Shown: positions 12,495 through 15,352 of the stretch, piece after piece
How the letters are laid out: each line of letters starts with the position of its first letter
Numbering within the stretch: the first letter of the stretch is position 1
From: Campylobacteraceae bacterium
GTDB taxonomy: Bacteria; Campylobacterota; Campylobacteria; Campylobacterales; Sulfurovaceae
Reading direction: 5' to 3'
DNA length: 15,352 nucleotides
NCBI GenBank assembly: GCA_027083895.1
Contig: JALWMN010000122.1
Span: 1 to 15,352 of the forward strand
Made by a program: the position numbers and the translations under genes
Notes under the pieces: generated by a model
The model's database searches: none
What the model saw: the letters and a program-made list of their open reading frames with translations, nothing else
Told to the model about the DNA's origin: nothing

Positions 12495-14522
12495 ATGTTC
12501 CATTTTAGAGTTTTGAGATTTAAGGCATTTCAAAGTGTTTTATCACTTTTTGTTATGCTCTTTATACTTGTGAATTTAAGTGGCTGTGCAGATGCTGGAA
12601 AAGATCAAAGTGTAACTGCAGGCGAAAAAGTTGTTTTGGATGGTTCTGCTTCAACGCCAAGAGAGGGGTGGAAAATTATTAAATATAGATGGAAACAGTT
12701 AAAAGGGAAACATGTAAAATTAGAAAATAAAAAGAGTGCAAAAGCTACCTTTATAGCTCCTAAAGTAAAGAGAAAAAGAAGATTGGTTTTTCAGCTAACA
12801 ACTACGGAAGTTTCACCATCTGGTTATAAATTGAAGTCTAGAGACAAAGTAAAAGTTTATGTTTTTCCAAAAGAGGATAGAGATGAGAACCCTCCTGTAA
12901 TTACATTAAATGGGGAAAATCCATATATTTTAGAGGCTGGAGAGGATTTTATTGATCCAGGAGCAAAAGCAGTTGATGATCATGATGGTACGCTTAATGT
13001 AACGGTTAGTGGCGAGGTTGATAATAGAAGTGTTGGAGAGTATAAGTTGGTTTATACTGCTAAAGATAAGAGTGGCAATGAGGCAAATGCAACACGAGTT
13101 GTTAGGGTAGTGGATACAACACCGCCGACAATAAAATTAAAGGGTAAAAAGTTACTTGTTATTGAGCGAGATTCTAACTTTAGCGATCCAGGTGTTGCAT
13201 TAAGCGATAATGCCAAAGGAGAGATTAAATTAGAGCGTGAAGGAGAGGTTGATACACAATATTTAGGAGAGCGATTGATATTTTATAAAGCTATTGATGC
13301 AAATGGGAATGAAGCAAGGAATTATAGAGTTGTTAGGGTAATTGATAGTAGTGAAAAGATGAAAGAGAGAGTTGAATGGTTTTTGAATCAGCATGAAGAT
13401 ATGAAAAAGGGATATTTTATTGGTAAATTTGGTGTGCGAAATAATCCTACGGGATGGGATCATGGAAGATATTTGCGTGCGTATATCGATATGTATGAGG
13501 CATCAGGTGATGTGAGAATCTTACGAAAACTCAATGAGTTACTCAAAATTGTTGCAGATGGTAATGATAAGATTACGGGATTGAAGGATGATAGAACCAA
13601 TAGTGTTTTGCCAGGTTGGGGGCATGGATGGGAGTATGATAAGTTTGGTCCAGATGAAAATGCCAGATATTCTGAGATGCTAACAAATGCACTTTATGCC
13701 TATTCGTTTGCTGCATTTGCAAGAATTGTAAAAGAGGATCCTTCGCTTCAAAAAGAGTTTGGCGATGATGCTAATAGATATTTTCAAGTAGTTCAAGAGA
13801 TCTATGAAGCCCATAAACCATTTGTAACTGATAGTGATTCGCCTTATGAGGATGGAAGCAAGGGGGTCTATTTTGAGTATCCTCAAAACTATTATGAAGA
13901 TGGAGAGGATTACTCTCATGTAGAAGCTCCAATAAATTTAACAACAATTATTGCAGAGCCGCTTATAGAGATGTATATAGCAAGCTTTGCTGATGGAAAG
14001 CCAAATAATAAATATAAAGAGATTGTTACCAAGGTTGGGAACTATATTTGGGATAATATGACTTTGCATGAAGATGAGAGGGGTAATTATGTAGTATGGC
14101 TCTATTGGCCTGCTGATATCGATGGCAAGCCCCATATGGAAGATGTAACCCATGGTATTAAAATTGCACAATTTGCAGCATCACTCTATAATGCCAATAT
14201 TCAAAAGAAATGGGATAAAACAAAACTTCACTATATCGCTAATAGTTTCCTTTTAAAAGCTAATTTGGGTGATGGTAAGTTTGCAAACTATATTGATGGC
14301 ACTGGTGGAATTTTTAATGATGAAAAGGCTGATCCTAAAAAACGCTCTTATGCTGCAGATTTATATGAGTGGGTTATTTTACAATCTTACTCATATAATG
14401 ATTCTTTGCAAACCACAATAGCAGATGTTTTAAAAGATGCGATGGAAAAAGAGGGGGATGATTTATATTATAACTTTGCACTCTTTACAACATTTACACG
14501 CTTTGCAACTGATCAATTTTAG
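12495..14522 (+). CDS. Multidomain surface lipoprotein: PKD-like, two DUF5011-like Ig domains, helical toroid-like domain
   Basis: 675-aa lipoprotein with signal ending LSGC (Cys31). Residues 34-123 resemble a PKD/REJ-type domain (AGKDQSVTAGEKVVLDGSAS, YRWKQL, ATFIAPKV). Two DUF5011-like Ig repeats follow at about 133-207 and 210-284, each with PP(V/T)I, an FxDPG turn, the LGE/VGEY...Y.A.D..GNEA pattern and a closing VVRV(V/I)D. The remaining 390 residues are mainly helical, with motifs DHGRYLRAYIDMYEASGD (322-339), WGHGWEY (375-381), DYSHVEAPIN (472-481) and HMEDVTHG (547-554). The repeated helical hairpins and aromatic/acidic/His clusters suggest an alpha/alpha-toroid of the six-hairpin glycosidase or polysaccharide lyase kind, but I cannot name a family. 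AAGGA is six bases before the ATG. Likely acts on the cell surface, perhaps on a polysaccharide (inference). Confidence 0.85.
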   Translation: MFHFRVLRFKAFQSVLSLFVMLFILVNLSGCADAGKDQSVTAGEKVVLDGSASTPREGWKIIKYRWKQLKGKHVKLENKKSAKATFIAPKVKRKRRLVFQLTTTEVSPSGYKLKSRDKVKVYVFPKEDRDENPPVITLNGENPYILEAGEDFIDPGAKAVDDHDGTLNVTVSGEVDNRSVGEYKLVYTAKDKSGNEANATRVVRVVDTTPPTIKLKGKKLLVIERDSNFSDPGVALSDNAKGEIKLEREGEVDTQYLGERLIFYKAIDANGNEARNYRVVRVIDSSEKMKERVEWFLNQHEDMKKGYFIGKFGVRNNPTGWDHGRYLRAYIDMYEASGDVRILRKLNELLKIVADGNDKITGLKDDRTNSVLPGWGHGWEYDKFGPDENARYSEMLTNALYAYSFAAFARIVKEDPSLQKEFGDDANRYFQVVQEIYEAHKPFVTDSDSPYEDGSKGVYFEYPQNYYEDGEDYSHVEAPINLTTIIAEPLIEMYIASFADGKPNNKYKEIVTKVGNYIWDNMTLHEDERGNYVVWLYWPADIDGKPHMEDVTHGIKIAQFAASLYNANIQKKWDKTKLHYIANSFLLKANLGDGKFANYIDGTGGIFNDEKADPKKRSYAADLYEWVILQSYSYNDSLQTTIADVLKDAMEKEGDDLYYNFALFTTFTRFATDQF

Positions 14523-14868
14523 TTGTAACACTATTTTTAGGTTTATAGAAAGGAGGATTATCCTCCTTATAGAGTTTTGACTTGTAAATAATATATATGT
14601 CTAGTTGATGGGTAGAAAAAGTTTTGAAAATGAGAGATCTCCTCTTTAACATTCAATTTATAAAGAAGCATACATTATTGATTTATCACAAAATAGAAAA
14701 TATTGGTTCACTTTTTTAGAAATTAAATTTTTCATTATAGCAATTTATAGAGAGTATTACTTCAATTGAGATAGAGAAACTTATGTTAACTTTGTGTTCC
14801 AAAACTTTTCTTTCTTAGAAAAATAGGATTTTAACAAACTATTAAGTTAGAGTTTGTAATAATCAAGA
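14523..14868. other. 346-base gap before the sanA-like gene
   Basis: After the hairpin at 14550-14568 this gap is AT-rich and without a supported gene. ACAAACT (14834-14840) and AGTTTGT (14851-14857) form a 7-bp inverted repeat directly upstream of the sanA-like start. A 29-codon frame from 14630 has no ribosome site and is not called. Confidence 0.5.
14550..14568 (+). terminator. Hairpin after the 675-aa lipoprotein gene
   Basis: AAGGAGGA (14550-14557) and TCCTCCTT (14561-14568) form a perfect 8-bp GC-containing stem around TTA, 28 bases after the stop. The following sequence has only a short TTTT a few bases on, so termination efficiency is uncertain. The stem arms also equal a full Shine-Dalgarno and its anti-SD complement. 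Confidence 0.6.
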
Positions 14869-15352
14869 ATGGTAAAAATTTTTGTAAAATATCTATTTTT
14901 TCTAAGCATAATAGTTATTATTGGAATTGTTGCTATAGATCTTTATATAAGTAGTAGTGCAAAAGAGCAGATCTACAGTTCTGTAAAAAAAGTGCCACAT
15001 AGAGATGTTGGGCTCTTGCTTGGCACGGCAAAGTATGTGCGAAGAGGGAAGATTAACTACTTCTATAAGTATCGAATAGATGCTGCTGTTAAGCTCTTTA
15101 AGAGTGGTAAGGTAGATGCAATTTTAGTCTCTGGGGATAATGCGACTCCATATTACAATGAACCAGTTAGAATGCGGAGAGATTTAATAAAGCGAGGTGT
15201 TCCAAAGAGTAAAATCTACTTAGATTTTGCAGGCTTTCGTACGCTTGATTCTGTCGTAAGGGCTAAAAATATATTTGGCTTAAAAAAATATACTATAATA
15301 TCGCAAAGGTTTCACCTTGAGCGAGCACTCTTTTTAGCTCGTGCAAGTGGAT
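14869..15352 (+). CDS. sanA: SanA-like DUF218 envelope protein, truncated by window end
   Basis: The frame opened by the ATG at 14869 continues for 161 codons to the window edge. The product begins with one hydrophobic helix (about 6-25) and then shows the DUF218/SanA signature: PHRDVGLLLGTAKY, INYFYKYRIDAAVKLF, LVSGDNATPYYNEPVRMRRDLI, LDFAGFRTLDSVVRAK and IISQRFHLERALFLAR, all closely following E. coli SanA (vancomycin high-temperature exclusion protein). SanA is an inner-membrane protein with a periplasmic domain that supports envelope barrier function by an undefined mechanism. The C-terminal part, normally about 50-80 more residues, lies outside the window. The Shine-Dalgarno (AAGA) is weak. 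Confidence 0.88.
   Translation, partial: MVKIFVKYLFFLSIIVIIGIVAIDLYISSSAKEQIYSSVKKVPHRDVGLLLGTAKYVRRGKINYFYKYRIDAAVKLFKSGKVDAILVSGDNATPYYNEPVRMRRDLIKRGVPKSKIYLDFAGFRTLDSVVRAKNIFGLKKYTIISQRFHLERALFLARASG

Noticed and set aside
13263..14171. Minus-strand open frames inside the 675-aa lipoprotein gene
   Set aside because: Ile/Ser-rich complement frames of a clear plus-strand gene without starts or domains of their own.
14630..14719. 29-codon frame starting MRDLLFNIQF in the gap before sanA
   Set aside because: No ribosome site, no recognisable motif and AT-biased composition expected by chance.
1..15352. Search for CRISPR arrays, tRNA/rRNA genes, transposases, integrases, attachment sites and classical defence systems
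   Set aside because: No regularly spaced repeats, cloverleaf or rRNA sequence, or transposase/integrase-like product was seen; the window is mostly conserved housekeeping genes.

Overview
The window is a piece of a Campylobacterota (Epsilonproteobacteria) chromosome, probably a free-living, Sulfurovum/Sulfurimonas-like organism rather than a host-adapted one (the genus is inference). The main evidence is hobA, a DnaA-binding gene known only from this phylum, lying between lysC and a short holB followed by an N-terminally extended folP. The flanking hemW, rppH, tatB, tatC and queA follow the order I recall from Campylobacter jejuni. The DNA is AT-rich, the genes are tightly packed, and the promoters look like TATAAT boxes with poor -35 elements.

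Layout. Positions 1-84 hold the tail of an unidentified gene (frame uncertain) and a palindromic terminator. Then come a + strand RlpA-like lipoprotein gene (295-756), a hairpin, and a converging 53-codon four-cysteine gene (781-942, -). The gap 943-1283 contains copy A of a dispersed repeat. From 5921 down to 1284 a seven-gene minus-strand operon reads tatB, tatC, queA, a 62-aa membrane protein, an NlpC/P60 peptidoglycan hydrolase lipoprotein, yaaA and a SUI1-family factor, with overlapping or near-abutting genes. hemW (-) and rppH (+) diverge from a 67-bp region centred on a perfect 16-bp palindrome. rppH, lysC, hobA, holB and folP form the plus-strand operon 7149-11163.

Right of folP the conserved block ends. 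The gap 11164-11551 holds copy B of the repeat, inverted relative to copy A, and an 11-bp inverted repeat whose second arm covers the ribosome binding site of a nuclease lipoprotein gene (11552-12298). Next is a 675-aa lipoprotein (12495-14522) with a PKD-like domain, two DUF5011-like Ig domains and a long helical domain of unknown activity, then a terminator, a 346-base gap, and the start of a sanA-like gene that runs off the end.

Functionally the conserved part is housekeeping: Tat export, tRNA queuosine synthesis, wall remodelling, radical-SAM haem chaperoning, mRNA 5'-end processing, aspartate-family amino acid synthesis, replication initiation and clamp loading, and folate synthesis. The right-hand accessory part encodes envelope proteins. 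I found no mobile element, CRISPR array, tRNA or rRNA. The least explained items are the inverted repeat pair with its shared tiny reading frame, the SD-covering inverted repeat, the helical domain of the 675-aa lipoprotein, and the enlarged first periplasmic loop of TatC.
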